DNA of 64,000 bases from NCBI GenBank assembly GCA_018699955.1, contig JABISG010000152.1, positions 30,928 through 94,927 on the forward strand, written 5' to 3'. Positions 44,084 to 52,766 of this stretch are shown here, piece after piece (position 1 is the stretch's first letter; the number at the start of each line of letters is the position of its first letter). Source of the DNA: Planctomycetaceae bacterium. Its GTDB lineage: Bacteria > Planctomycetota > Planctomycetia > Planctomycetales > Planctomycetaceae. Both the position numbers and the translations under genes were made by a program. The notes under the pieces were generated by a model. It searched no databases, was not told the origin of the DNA, and saw nothing but the letters and a program-made list of their open reading frames with translations.

Positions 44084-45250
44084 TCAAACCTGCGACAGCA
44101 ATTCGTGCGTCGCAGACAGTTCGCGGGTCAGGCCATCGACGAGATCGCTGCCCTGTTCCCCGGGAAGAACCTGCCACGTGTAGGTTTCCACCTCCAGGTG
44201 CGGCGCATACTGCAGCGCGGCAACAGCCGCCAAACCCTCTCGCAATTCGGTACGCGTTGTTCCCAACGGTCCCAGCGATTCCGCATCGACGGGGACGTGG
44301 AAGTGAATCCGCCAAACGTCGGCGTTTAGAAAGTCCTCGTCCGGTTCCAACGCCAACTGCGAACTCAAATCAACGTACCGTAGCACACGCCCGTCAGACG
44401 TTCGCGCCATCGTCTGATGCAGATAACGTGGCTCCACGTATTTGGCCAACGCCCGTCGCCCCTCTTCGTTTTCGGCGGGATTTTTGAGTTCGACGGCACA
44501 CGTAATGTGAACTTTGTTGATCCGTACGCCCGCGTTGTTCAGCCGCTGAATCGATTCGCCGACATCCTCGAATTCCACAGCCTGATGGCAGACATCGTAA
44601 CAGAGACCAAGAGTGCGTCGGACGACGTCGCCGGCACCACAGGCATCGGCCTGTTGCCACAATGTTTCGAAGAACGTGATCGCTTCGTCGGTCGTTTCCA
44701 ACAGGCAGAACGGTTCCGGCTCAATTGCCAAACGGATCAGCTTGCCGGTTTCGTCGTACAGAGTGTCGAGTCGCCGGGCGAGTTCAATCAATTGCTCGCC
44801 CGCTTGGCCGAGAAAATCATCGGGGTGCGTGAATTCTTTGAATCCAAGCGGCACGGTCGAAATGCTGCCCTCGGTTCCTTCGGGCATCAATGCGGACAAA
44901 ATCCGCGCACAATCGTGGGTGTATTCCAGCCGCTCCGGTTTCGACCAATCGGGGATGTAGACGTTTTCTTTCACGCGTTCGCTGTGGAAATCGCCGTAGG
45001 GAAAGGCGTTGAGCGTGTAACAGGTCAGCTCGCGTTGCTGCAGCCGCTCGGTGAATTCTGCCAGAGAGCGTTCGCTTTGCAACAATTCCGTGGTGACCGG
45101 TTGCGCCAACCACAAGCCGGCCGCAAGCGGTCGATTCAACTTTTGTTGCACAGCGACCGTGTATTGATCGAGACCGTTATCGATTTCCGCAATCGATTGC
45201 CCCGGATGGACGTTCGTGCAATAACTTAAAGGAAGCGTGCTAAAAGACAT
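44084..45250 (-). CDS. eboE: EboE-like TIM-barrel protein, metabolite traffic family
   Basis: The 388-residue protein begins SYCTNVHPGQSIAEIDNGL and shows conserved KENVYIPDW, LAIEPEPFCLLETT, GLCYDVCHQA and VHITCAVELKNP segments. These match EboE of the eustigmatophyte/bacterial ebo gene cluster, a TIM-barrel protein thought to help move prenylated metabolites across the membrane. The other ebo genes (A, B, C, D, F) are not in this window, so the gene stands alone. ATG 45250 is the first start. Convergent with the EF-hand gene, divergent from the sigma factor operon. Confidence 0.82.
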   Translation of the reverse strand: MSFSTLPLSYCTNVHPGQSIAEIDNGLDQYTVAVQQKLNRPLAAGLWLAQPVTTELLQSERSLAEFTERLQQRELTCYTLNAFPYGDFHSERVKENVYIPDWSKPERLEYTHDCARILSALMPEGTEGSISTVPLGFKEFTHPDDFLGQAGEQLIELARRLDTLYDETGKLIRLAIEPEPFCLLETTDEAITFFETLWQQADACGAGDVVRRTLGLCYDVCHQAVEFEDVGESIQRLNNAGVRINKVHITCAVELKNPAENEEGRRALAKYVEPRYLHQTMARTSDGRVLRYVDLSSQLALEPDEDFLNADVWRIHFHVPVDAESLGPLGTTRTELREGLAAVAALQYAPHLEVETYTWQVLPGEQGSDLVDGLTRELSATHELLSQV

Positions 45251-45455
45251 TACCGTCTGGTACTCCGCTGCGACTTAATGACTTATTATTTAGGCGTTCA
45301 GCCGTCAGCCCACAACTCAAGCGCCATGTCGCTGACAGTTTGAACTATTATAATGATGTGGCGGCACCCACGGGAACAAGGGGTGCTGTCGATTCAACGG
45401 ATTTGTGATTCGTCGGGCGAAATGGAGAGAAACCTTGGGCGGCGACTCGGGTTTA

Positions 45456-46109
45456 ATGCAGACAGGTCCCAAACCGCAATCGTCCGGGCGCAACGTGATC
45501 GCGAGCGATACCAAACTGTTTCCGCATCTTCGCGATCCCGATGTGCAGTTGATGATGCGTGTAAAACAGGGCGACGACGACGCGTTTACGCAGTTGGTCT
45601 CGGCGTACCAGGACCGGCTGGTTTCTGTGTTTCACCATGTGTTGAATGAACAAGCACAGGCCGAAGATTTGGCGCAAGAGGTTTTTCTGCGAATCTATCG
45701 CGCCCGATCGCGATACGTTCCCACGGCCAAGTTTTCGACTTGGCTGTTTCGCATCGCCAATAATCTGGCCAGTAATTCGCGACGAAGTAAGGGGCGGCGT
45801 AAGGAAGTCCCGCTCAGTGTACGCGACTCTGGTCCGTTGGGGCCAAGGCCCGAAGAAAAACTTGTTGCCGACAAGTCGGCGTTGATGCCGACCCGGCAGT
45901 TAGACAAACGCGAAATTCGTGCCGTCGTTCGCGAAGCGCTCGACACGCTGAACGAACGACAGCGGATGGCGTTGTTGCTGAATCGGTTTGAAGGGATGAG
46001 TTACGCCGACATTGCCGTGTCGATGGACATGACGCCGACGGCCGTTAAGTCGTTGTTGTCCCGAGCGCGGGAGAATCTCAAGGAGCGATTGGAATCCTAC
46101 GTCCGATAA
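45456..46109 (+). CDS. ECF-type RNA polymerase sigma factor
   Basis: The 217-residue protein has sigma region 2 (QLMMRVKQGDDDAFTQLV to FSTWLFRIANNLASNSRR) and region 4 with a helix-turn-helix (YADIAVSMDMTPTAVKSLLSRAR). An N-terminal extension of about 30 residues is longer than usual. ATG 45456 is preferred; a GTG at 45405 is in frame. It is followed by an anti-sigma-like gene and a third gene, each close behind, which marks a self-regulated operon. A TATAAT lies at 45349-45354 but without a fitting -35, so the promoter is unproven. Divergent from eboE. Confidence 0.92.
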   Translation: MQTGPKPQSSGRNVIASDTKLFPHLRDPDVQLMMRVKQGDDDAFTQLVSAYQDRLVSVFHHVLNEQAQAEDLAQEVFLRIYRARSRYVPTAKFSTWLFRIANNLASNSRRSKGRRKEVPLSVRDSGPLGPRPEEKLVADKSALMPTRQLDKREIRAVVREALDTLNERQRMALLLNRFEGMSYADIAVSMDMTPTAVKSLLSRARENLKERLESYVR

Positions 46110-46151
46110 ACTGACATATCGGATGCTTGAAGTTTTTTGTCGAAAAAGACA

Positions 46152-46658
46152 ATGCCCACAGAGTCCCCCCGAAATCCCGAAATGCGTGAGAATCTGGTCG
46201 CCTATCTCGATGGCGAACTGGATGAGGCCGCGACGCAGAAAATTGAACAGACACTGGCCGAGAATTCTGACGTCCGTGGTGAAGTCGAATCGCTCGCCCG
46301 TACGTTTGAGATGCTCGACGAATTGCCGCGACCGGAGGTCTCCGAAGAATTCACGGAACGGACGCTTTCGACGATTCAGGTGTCGGGTCATTCTGCAGCA
46401 GACAGCGACGAACCGCAGCGTCGGCGAGTTGATAACAGATTACTCATCGCCGGCTGGGTTGTGGGGTTGGCACTTTCAGTGGTGCTGGGCGTGTCAATTG
46501 GCGGACGCTTCAGTCGCGACGACTCGACCCGTTTGGTCGAAGAGTTTCCGGTGGTGAAGGATTTGGACATTTATACAGAAATTGGCAGTATCGAGTATCT
46601 GCAGAAGCTCGAAACGGATGGTGTCCTGAATGACAACCAACAAACGCAAAAACCTTAA
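46152..46658 (+). CDS. Membrane anti-sigma factor
   Basis: The 168-residue protein has an N-terminal cytoplasmic domain (about 1-85) resembling anti-sigma factors (NLVAYLDGELDEAATQKIEQ) but lacking the zinc-binding HxxxCxxC. It then has one transmembrane helix (LLIAGWVVGLALSVVLGVSI, about 97-116) and a short external part. It presumably binds and holds the sigma factor encoded 43 bases upstream. ATG 46152 is preferred over the TTG at 46137. Its end overlaps the next gene by 29 bases, showing tight coupling. The signal that releases the sigma factor is not evident. Confidence 0.85.
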   Translation: MPTESPRNPEMRENLVAYLDGELDEAATQKIEQTLAENSDVRGEVESLARTFEMLDELPRPEVSEEFTERTLSTIQVSGHSAADSDEPQRRRVDNRLLIAGWVVGLALSVVLGVSIGGRFSRDDSTRLVEEFPVVKDLDIYTEIGSIEYLQKLETDGVLNDNQQTQKP

Positions 46659-47769
46659 TCGCATCGGGCTGCTGCTTGGCGGCTGCCTGTTCGTTCCAGT
46701 TCTTGTCGCCCTGTTGCTGGGGGCCGGGAAGAGCGACGGTGGTGGTTCGCGCCTCTCGCGGCATCGGCGGGAAATCGAGCAGATGACACCGGCGCAACGG
46801 GCACAGCTCGATAGAAATTACCGCGAGTTCCTGGAAATGCCGCCTGACGCACAACAGCGGTACCGCGAGTTACATCAACAATTGCAGGTCGTAGAGAACG
46901 CCAAATCGCTACGCGTGACACTCGACCGTTATCGCAACTGGCTGAAGACTCTCTCTCCATTTCAGCGAGAGGAACTGCGAGCGATTAGCAATCTTGATGA
47001 ACGCGTTGAGCGCGTGCGGCAACTGAAAGAATTGCAGGCAACCCCCGAACCCCTATCGGAAGGGGCACCGCGACTCGCTCGGGAGGATCTGGCGGCGATG
47101 ATCGGCGTGATTGCCGAAGACCGTTCGATTCCGCCAAGTGAACTGGAAGGCAAGACGGAATGGCAGCGGTCGATGTTCGTTCTGAATTCACTGGCTGAAA
47201 GCAAACGTGATCAACTTCGTTCTCGAAACTGGTCATCCATGTTCGATGACCGGCTGATGGCCAAAATGATTGCCGGCCTCCCTGCGGGCGAGTTTCGCGT
47301 CGCGATCACCGACATTCACCGGTTCAAGAGTGTTGAACGGCGGATTGTTGCCGGCAATATTGTCGAGATTCTCGGACGCGATCTGGAAAAAAGTCTGGAA
47401 GGTGTCAAACCTTCGCAAATGGAAATGCAACGGCTCTCGCGACGAATGACGTCCGATGAACTCCGCCACTTCGATGAGATGCCGTCGGGGGATGAGAAAG
47501 ATCAATTCATTCATCGCCGTTATCGCTGGCAGCGAATGTCTGAGATGCTGCAGCCCTATCCGGCGCTGCGTCCTTTGTTTTTCCAGTTGGCAGCGCGTCG
47601 CGGGGGCGAAGGTCCGCGCGGCAACTCGTTTCCGCGCCGTGGCGAACGCGATCCCGGAAGAAGTGGACCTAATGGGCAGCGGCCGTTTCCACCACAAGGA
47701 CCGCCACGCGGTTTTCGTCCCGGCGACAGGAGAAGACCGGGACCCGAACGGCCGAAGAATCGCGAATGA
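46630..47769 (+). CDS. DUF3106-like membrane-anchored protein, third gene of the sigma operon
   Basis: The 379-residue protein has an N-terminal helix (IGLLLGGCLFVPVLVALLLG) and then a mostly helical soluble region starting REIEQMTPAQRAQLDRNYREF, resembling DUF3106 (repeats of LTPAQR, FLEMPPDAQQRYREL, FQREELRAI). The C-terminus is Arg/Gly/Pro-rich and disordered. It overlaps the anti-sigma gene by 29 bases, so it is the third gene of a conserved sigma/anti-sigma/effector operon. It might sense envelope state or act on the anti-sigma factor; this is inference. Confidence 0.8.
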   Translation: MTTNKRKNLNRIGLLLGGCLFVPVLVALLLGAGKSDGGGSRLSRHRREIEQMTPAQRAQLDRNYREFLEMPPDAQQRYRELHQQLQVVENAKSLRVTLDRYRNWLKTLSPFQREELRAISNLDERVERVRQLKELQATPEPLSEGAPRLAREDLAAMIGVIAEDRSIPPSELEGKTEWQRSMFVLNSLAESKRDQLRSRNWSSMFDDRLMAKMIAGLPAGEFRVAITDIHRFKSVERRIVAGNIVEILGRDLEKSLEGVKPSQMEMQRLSRRMTSDELRHFDEMPSGDEKDQFIHRRYRWQRMSEMLQPYPALRPLFFQLAARRGGEGPRGNSFPRRGERDPGRSGPNGQRPFPPQGPPRGFRPGDRRRPGPERPKNRE

Positions 47770-47792
47770 TCGAAAGCTGCGGCCCGTCCGAT

Positions 47793-47826
47793 TGCCGCGG
47801 CGCCCCCCCTTGGATGCGCCGCGGCA
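47793..47826. terminator. Hairpin terminator between convergent genes
   Basis: TGCCGCGGCGC (47793-47803) pairs perfectly with GCGCCGCGGCA (47816-47826), with a 12-base loop. It sits between the sigma operon and the protoglobin gene; no long T-run follows. Confidence 0.65.
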
Positions 47827-47849
47827 TCGAATCTCTTCCGATTGTTGAA

Positions 47850-48443
47850 TCAGGCAGATGCCGTTTCGGGACCGGCGGCATAGTGCCGGTTGATCAGATC
47901 GTTCTGCAGCCACAACAGCTTGCTGAATGCTCTTTGGGTGCGGACTTCCGCATCGTGATCCAACCCCAAACTGGCAATTGTCGCCAGAAACGCGTCGGCA
48001 ACAAATCCCATCAGTGCATTCATCTGTACCAGCGGCACATCGAGCGCTTTGCTGCCGGCTTTTGGCGTGTGGATCTTGCCGACCATGTCGAGATACGCCA
48101 CCAGTTTTCCGTCATAGGGCTTGGTAACCAGTGCGACCAAATAACGCCCCAGATGCTGCTTGCGAAACTCAATCTGTTCGTGGTCCTGCTCGAGTGCATC
48201 AATATTCTCGGGCAACTCACCTTCATAGCCCGACTGGCGCGGAACGAAATGGCGTTTGGTGGCATCGTAGGAAAACAGCTTGTCGTAGACGGCATCGACC
48301 AATTGTGGGACGATTGGTCCCAGAACTTCGGCGGCACCGTGGATTATGGCAATATCCTCTTCACCGAAACCCATGAAGCCAGCAAGATAGCCAAAGCGAT
48401 ATTCCAAGTCGGTTTCGAGACGGCCTTCGTCGATGTGTTCCAT
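47850..48443 (-). CDS. Protoglobin family protein
   Basis: The 197-residue all-helical protein matches the protoglobin/globin-sensor fold: LEYRFGYLAGFMGFGEEDIA at the start and LDMVGKIHTPKAG with His125 as the likely proximal haem ligand (VGxxH motif of globin-coupled sensors). The C-terminal helix follows VPLVQMNALMGFVADAF. There is no fused output domain, so it is a single-domain protoglobin that would bind O2, CO or NO. ATG 48443 is chosen because AAAGGAA precedes it and the fold begins there; the frame extends to 48488. Divergent from an Rrf2 regulator, with a palindrome between. Confidence 0.88.
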   Translation of the reverse strand: MEHIDEGRLETDLEYRFGYLAGFMGFGEEDIAIIHGAAEVLGPIVPQLVDAVYDKLFSYDATKRHFVPRQSGYEGELPENIDALEQDHEQIEFRKQHLGRYLVALVTKPYDGKLVAYLDMVGKIHTPKAGSKALDVPLVQMNALMGFVADAFLATIASLGLDHDAEVRTQRAFSKLLWLQNDLINRHYAAGPETASA

Positions 48444-48529
48444 TTCCAAGTTCCTTTGCGGGTGAGTTTTGTGAAAGACAGACAGCAATATTCTGTTTTC
48501 GGGGTAGACGGCAGGTCGGCAAGTCGCGA

Positions 48530-48553
48530 AAATCGGATAACGTCATCCGATTT
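48530..48553. promoter_or_regulatory. Palindromic operator candidate between protoglobin and Rrf2 genes
   Basis: AAATCGGAT (48530-48538) and ATCCGATTT (48545-48553) form a perfect 9-base inverted repeat around a 6-base spacer. It lies 87 bases before the protoglobin start and 66 before the Rrf2 start, and its size fits a dimeric winged-helix regulator. A TAATAT-like -10 lies just after it in the Rrf2 direction. Confidence 0.6.
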
Positions 48554-48618
48554 CTGATAATATACCGCTCCGTTTCTGGATGTCAACATCCACTTTCGCT
48601 TTCTCCTTGGTGATTTGT

Positions 48619-49074
48619 ATGTTTTCCCAAACGGTCGAATACGCACTTCGGGCTGTCGCCTGCCTGTCGATGAACCGGGAATCTCCACAGACGACCGAAG
48701 AAATTGCCGAGATGACCCGGGTTCCCAAAGCGTATTTGTCCAAGGTTTTACAGTGCCTGCGTCAAAGCGGCATCGTCAAGTCGTATCGGGGGATTGGCGG
48801 TGGGATTGCATTGGCTCACGATCCGGAAGAGTTGACCATTCTGCAAGTCGTCAACGCCGTCGATCCGATCGGTCGCATTCACGAATGCCCGCTCGGTCTG
48901 GCAGCGCACGGACTGAAACTTTGCCCGCTGCATCGCCGGCTCGACAATGCGTTGGCGTCGGTTGAAGAAGCGTTTGGCTCAACAACATTGGCCGAGGTGT
49001 TGGCCGAGACCGGCGACAGCGTGCCGCTTTGCGATTTTCCTGTATCGCCAGACATCAAGCCAACTGTGAGTTAA
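48619..49074 (+). CDS. Rrf2 family transcriptional regulator, probably iron-sulfur
   Basis: The 151-residue protein has the Rrf2 winged helix (MFSQTVEYALRAVACLSMN, then VPKAYLSKVLQCLRQSGIV and SYRGIGGGIALAH). Cysteines at 90 and 102 match the outer two of the three cluster ligands of NsrR/IscR, but the middle one (near 96) is missing. Cys138 might replace it. With a protoglobin divergently encoded, a nitric-oxide or redox sensing role is plausible but unproven. ATG 48619 is chosen over the frame start at 48580 because the fold starts there. The stop overlaps that of the next gene in TTAA. Confidence 0.88.
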   Translation: MFSQTVEYALRAVACLSMNRESPQTTEEIAEMTRVPKAYLSKVLQCLRQSGIVKSYRGIGGGIALAHDPEELTILQVVNAVDPIGRIHECPLGLAAHGLKLCPLHRRLDNALASVEEAFGSTTLAEVLAETGDSVPLCDFPVSPDIKPTVS

Positions 49075-49817
49075 GTCCCATCGGCTGCTTGGATTGCGTC
49101 GATCTCCGCGCGGCCGATGCGACCGTTGTGCAGTGCCGAGGCGACGAGGACGGCATCGATTCCGGAACTTTGTAGATTCTTTAGATCCGTCGAGTCGCGC
49201 ACGCCTCCACCGGTGGTGAGTTGCAGCTGTGGGCATTCTTCTTGAAGACGTCGGCAAAGCGTTTGGGTTGGCACCCCTTCCCCGACACCCACCTGTGCCA
49301 GATCAAGGACGATCATTTTCCGCACGCCGGCATCGACTGCCCGCATGCCGATCTCGAATGGGTCAGCCGTTTCCCATTGTGAAGTATCGCCCAGCGGCAC
49401 GCCCTCTTGCAGATCGAGGCTGAATGTGACCTGCTGGTGATCGAATGTCTCGCAGAGTGACCCCAGTAGTTCTGGTCCCGGAATCGTCTCCAGCCCCGCA
49501 ATCACGCTGCTCGCTCCGGTCGATAAAATTTCCTCGGCCTGCCGCAGATTGGTGAGTCCCGCATCGACCATAATTTTGAATCCATCGCTTACGAGGGACC
49601 GATAGATCGATTGATTTGGGCGCTGGTGCAGAATGGCGTCGAGATCGGCGACATACAGTTCCGACAGCGCCAATGTGTCGCGAAAAGCACGCGCAACGTC
49701 CGATGCATCGGCGGATGTCGTCAGGCAGCTTGCAACCGGAAGGTACGTATCGCGTTGGCCGGCAACACCACGAACGACCACACTCTTCAATAAGTCTAGT
49801 ACTGGAAGGATTTTCAT
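49071..49817 (-). CDS. HisA-related TIM-barrel protein
   Basis: The 248-residue protein has a (beta-alpha)8 layout like HisA/HisF: MKILPVLDLLKSVVVRG (Asp8), YVADLDAI, IMVDAGLTN, VIAGLETIP, VLDLAQVGVGEGV and TTGGGVRDSTDL. It is most like HisA-related proteins (COG1411 group) found in methanogens and planctomycetes, some of which are in tetrahydromethanopterin gene clusters. A role in histidine synthesis is unlikely given the divergence and lack of his neighbours, but cannot be ruled out. ATG 49817 is preferred over 49853. It is convergent with the Rrf2 gene and overlaps it by four bases. Confidence 0.8.
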   Translation of the reverse strand: MKILPVLDLLKSVVVRGVAGQRDTYLPVASCLTTSADASDVARAFRDTLALSELYVADLDAILHQRPNQSIYRSLVSDGFKIMVDAGLTNLRQAEEILSTGASSVIAGLETIPGPELLGSLCETFDHQQVTFSLDLQEGVPLGDTSQWETADPFEIGMRAVDAGVRKMIVLDLAQVGVGEGVPTQTLCRRLQEECPQLQLTTGGGVRDSTDLKNLQSSGIDAVLVASALHNGRIGRAEIDAIQAADGT

Positions 49818-50021
49818 GTTTTCTTGCGGGTTGAGATGATCTCGATACGCCATTCCGGAGGTTTGAACTGCTCGATCTCAGCTTGCCCTCGAATTTGATT
49901 TTAGCTACAAGTCGCGGCGTGAGACCACCAAGAGCGGAGTTTTTGTGCTTCCATTGCACCGCGTCAATTTGATCTGGCACGGTCAAGACGCCATCGAAGA
50001 GCAGCCGCAGGGCACCACCAT

Positions 50022-50993
50022 ATGAATCAGCAATCGAATGTCCCTGCATTCCCCCTGGAAGTCACGGGTGGGGATGCCGTGTGTTGTGATCTTTGCGGAT
50101 CGCACGAGCGGGAATTCCTTGCGTCTGTCGCCGACGGCTCCTATTTCACCTGTGGTGGTTGCGGGTTGGTTTACAGTATTGCTGACGAAAACAGCCTTTC
50201 TGCTTTCTACGATCATTCCTATTACGCCCCGGGAGCGCGGACGCGGTACGCAACTCGGGTCACTGCTGGTGCCGACGACAGCCCAAAGTGGTCGCGACGA
50301 TGGCATCGCAAAACAGCCGAACGATTGGCTTCGTTTGAGTCGCATCGTCAGAACGGCACATTTCTCGAAATCGGCTGTTCGTTGGGCGACTTCCTCAATG
50401 TTGTTGATCATGCGGGATGGAATTCTGTCGGCATCGAAATCTCAGAAGCCGCCGCCAGCTACGCGCGCGACAAATGGGATCTGGATGTGCGGACCGGCAC
50501 CCTGGAAGCTGTCGTTCCAGAATTAAAGCCCGAGAGTTTCGATGTCATTTGGGCGGCCAATCTACTCGAACATGTCGTTTCTCCAAGCGAATTCTTGGCC
50601 GATGTTGACAAGCTCTTACGGCCCGGCGGTGTATTGATCGCATCGACATTGAATTTCGATAGTTGGGCGTTCCTGTTTTCCGGCGGCGATTGGGAATACC
50701 TGCACTCGGCAAAGGAACATCGATACGTCTTCAGCCCCAGCCTGCTGGAGCGTTACTGTGCCAACAGCAATCTGGAACTCGAAGAAATCGATACCACCGG
50801 TTTTCGTTGGATTTCCAAGACGCGGCAAAAGAGGTGGTATTCGTCGATGGTGAGGGTCTTCGAACAGGGCGTGTCGAACCTGGCACGCCTTGCGAATCAA
50901 GGACACCGCGTGCAGTTCACGGCGCGGAAACCGCACGTTGTTGCCGTCGCGCAATCGAACGATGAATCGGCACCGATTTCTCGCGCCGCGTGA
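50022..50993 (+). CDS. Class I SAM-dependent methyltransferase with N-terminal zinc ribbon
   Basis: The 323-residue protein has four Cys for a zinc ribbon (CDLCG at 22-26, then CGGCG at 44-48) and then a methyltransferase domain. The domain shows FLEIGCSLGDFL (SAM-binding motif I, near residue 113), DVIWAANLLEHVVSP and LLRPGGVLIASTLN. This zinc-ribbon-plus-methyltransferase layout occurs in enzymes modifying sugars or nucleotide sugars (C-methyltransferase type). The substrate is unknown. It lies between convergent nadB and the HisA-related gene, which is divergent. Confidence 0.9.
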   Translation: MNQQSNVPAFPLEVTGGDAVCCDLCGSHEREFLASVADGSYFTCGGCGLVYSIADENSLSAFYDHSYYAPGARTRYATRVTAGADDSPKWSRRWHRKTAERLASFESHRQNGTFLEIGCSLGDFLNVVDHAGWNSVGIEISEAAASYARDKWDLDVRTGTLEAVVPELKPESFDVIWAANLLEHVVSPSEFLADVDKLLRPGGVLIASTLNFDSWAFLFSGGDWEYLHSAKEHRYVFSPSLLERYCANSNLELEEIDTTGFRWISKTRQKRWYSSMVRVFEQGVSNLARLANQGHRVQFTARKPHVVAVAQSNDESAPISRAA

Positions 50994-50998
50994 TCCAG

Positions 50999-51091
50999 GC
51001 GAGCCGTCGGCTTTAAGCCGGCTGGTACTTTCAGCCACGGCGTCCCATCGGGCAAACAAAACCATCAGTAGGCTTACGCCCACCGCTCGCC
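50999..51091. repeat. GC-rich inverted repeat between convergent genes
   Basis: GGCGAGCCG at the left end and CCGCTCGCC at the right end are inverted, with AGCCGGCT inside. It fills the gap between the methyltransferase and nadB stops and may be another extragenic repeat or a terminator. Confidence 0.45.
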
Positions 51092-51093
51092 GG

Positions 51094-52728
51094 TTAACCG
51101 AGGTCGGCGACAATCGCAATGTGCTGCTGCATTGCCGAATTGGTTTCGGGGAAATCATTGCGATAATGCACGCCGCGACTTTCGTTTCTCGCTGTCGCTG
51201 CGGCGATAATCAGCCGGGCGGTCAGTAACATGTTTTGCAGTTCCCAGCCGTGTGGCTCGGAGAACTCGCGTTCGGAAACGTAGCGGTCCCAGAAGCCGAC
51301 CTGCAGATCGGCTTTCTCCAGCCCTTCTGCATCGCGGGCAATTCCGACGTTACGCCACATCAAGCTCGTCAACGAATTGAAAATGTCGAGCAGATCGAGT
51401 TCGTCATCGACGTGTGTGCCGCTGGACCAGTCGGAAATGAGTGGAATGGCCGAAAAGTTATCCGCTTCGTCGCTCGCCTGCTGCGATGCGCCGCTTCCGG
51501 CCCGCAATCCAAAAAACAGGCCTTCCAGCAGACTGTTCGATCCCAATCGATTTGCACCGTGCAACCCGGAAGAGGTTGCCTCGCCGGCTGCCCACAAACC
51601 GGGAAGCGTCGTCTTTCCGTGGGAATCAACCGACAGTCCGCCCACCATATAATGTGCGCCGGGCCGAACGGGAATCAGATCGCGGGCAATGTCGAGGCCA
51701 AATTCTGCACAGACTTTGGCAATATGCGGAAACCGATCACCGATCAACTCTTCGTCGAGATGGGTCAGGTCGAGATAAACACAAGGGTGCCGCGATTTAT
51801 CCATTTGGCTCGTGATCGCTCGGCTCACGACGTCGCGCGGCGCCAACTCCATTGCGTCGTCATAGTCGCTCATAAAGCGACAGCCGGTGCTGTCACGCAG
51901 ATACGCTCCCTCGCCGCGCACCGCTTCGGAAATGAGGTGCCGTGAGCTTCCGGCGATGTACAAGACTGTGGGGTGAAACTGCACGAATTCCAGGTCTCGC
52001 AATTCGGCACCGGCTCGAAAGGAAAAGGCATGACCATCGGCCGTCGCGATGTCCGGATTCGTTGTCTCGCGATACAGCCGCCCCGCACCGCCGGTTGCAA
52101 GAATCGTCTGCTTCGACCAGACAAACGTCTTGCCGTGACGCGGGTTCCAGACCAATGCACCGCGGCATACGCCTTCGTGAGTGAGCAGGTCGATGACGAA
52201 CGTCTCTTCCCAGATTTGAGCGGCTCCTGCGGCCTCGCGCTCGCGAACGCGCTGCATCATCGCCCGCATGATTTCTTTGCCGGTGGCATCGCCCAGGGCG
52301 TGGGCCACCCGGCGATGGCTGTGCCCACCTTCCTGTGTGAGGGCAATTTCGCCTTGCTCTTTGTCGAACTGCGTGCCGTAACCAATCAACTCCTTGATCA
52401 GCTCAGGTGCCTCGCGCACCACCATTTCGACGATGGCGGCATCGCACAGCCCCTTACCCGCCGCAACAGTGTCGGCAATGTGGTTCGTGAAATCATCGAG
52501 CGGATCGAGAACGCCGGCGATTCCCCCCTGAGCATACGCGCTGTTCGATTGCGACAGCACGTCCTTGCTGAGCACAACCGTCTGCAGCGATGGATCGACT
52601 GCCATCGCGGCGCGAAGACCGGCAATGCCCCCGCCAATAATCAGCACGTCGGTAAACGAATGCGGAATCCGTTTGGGATCGAACCGCGTCAAATAGCGGT
52701 GCTTCGGAGCGAGGCTGAGTGTTTTCAT
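51094..52728 (-). CDS. nadB: L-aspartate oxidase
   Basis: The 544-residue flavoprotein oxidises aspartate to iminoaspartate in de novo NAD synthesis. The FAD-binding motif IIGGGIAGLRAAMAV is at residues 30-44, with YAQGGIAGVL, the conserved EGGHSHRRVAHALGDATG, TGGAGRLYRETTNP, the FVQFHPT strand and HGANRLGSNSLLEGL. A helical C-terminal domain ends the protein. Fumarate reductase and succinate dehydrogenase share the fold, but the YAQGG and RVAHALGD motifs favour NadB. ATG 52728 is preferred over 52770. It follows the SDR gene closely; nadA and nadC are not here. Confidence 0.95.
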   Translation of the reverse strand: MKTLSLAPKHRYLTRFDPKRIPHSFTDVLIIGGGIAGLRAAMAVDPSLQTVVLSKDVLSQSNSAYAQGGIAGVLDPLDDFTNHIADTVAAGKGLCDAAIVEMVVREAPELIKELIGYGTQFDKEQGEIALTQEGGHSHRRVAHALGDATGKEIMRAMMQRVREREAAGAAQIWEETFVIDLLTHEGVCRGALVWNPRHGKTFVWSKQTILATGGAGRLYRETTNPDIATADGHAFSFRAGAELRDLEFVQFHPTVLYIAGSSRHLISEAVRGEGAYLRDSTGCRFMSDYDDAMELAPRDVVSRAITSQMDKSRHPCVYLDLTHLDEELIGDRFPHIAKVCAEFGLDIARDLIPVRPGAHYMVGGLSVDSHGKTTLPGLWAAGEATSSGLHGANRLGSNSLLEGLFFGLRAGSGASQQASDEADNFSAIPLISDWSSGTHVDDELDLLDIFNSLTSLMWRNVGIARDAEGLEKADLQVGFWDRYVSEREFSEPHGWELQNMLLTARLIIAAATARNESRGVHYRNDFPETNSAMQQHIAIVADLG

Positions 52729-52766
52729 TTTGTTCGTAGTTCGATCGGACGACGCCGTCTTCCACG

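Noticed and set aside
45349..45354. TATAAT as promoter of the sigma factor operon
   Set aside because: No -35 box lies at a fitting distance, so I do not annotate it as a promoter.
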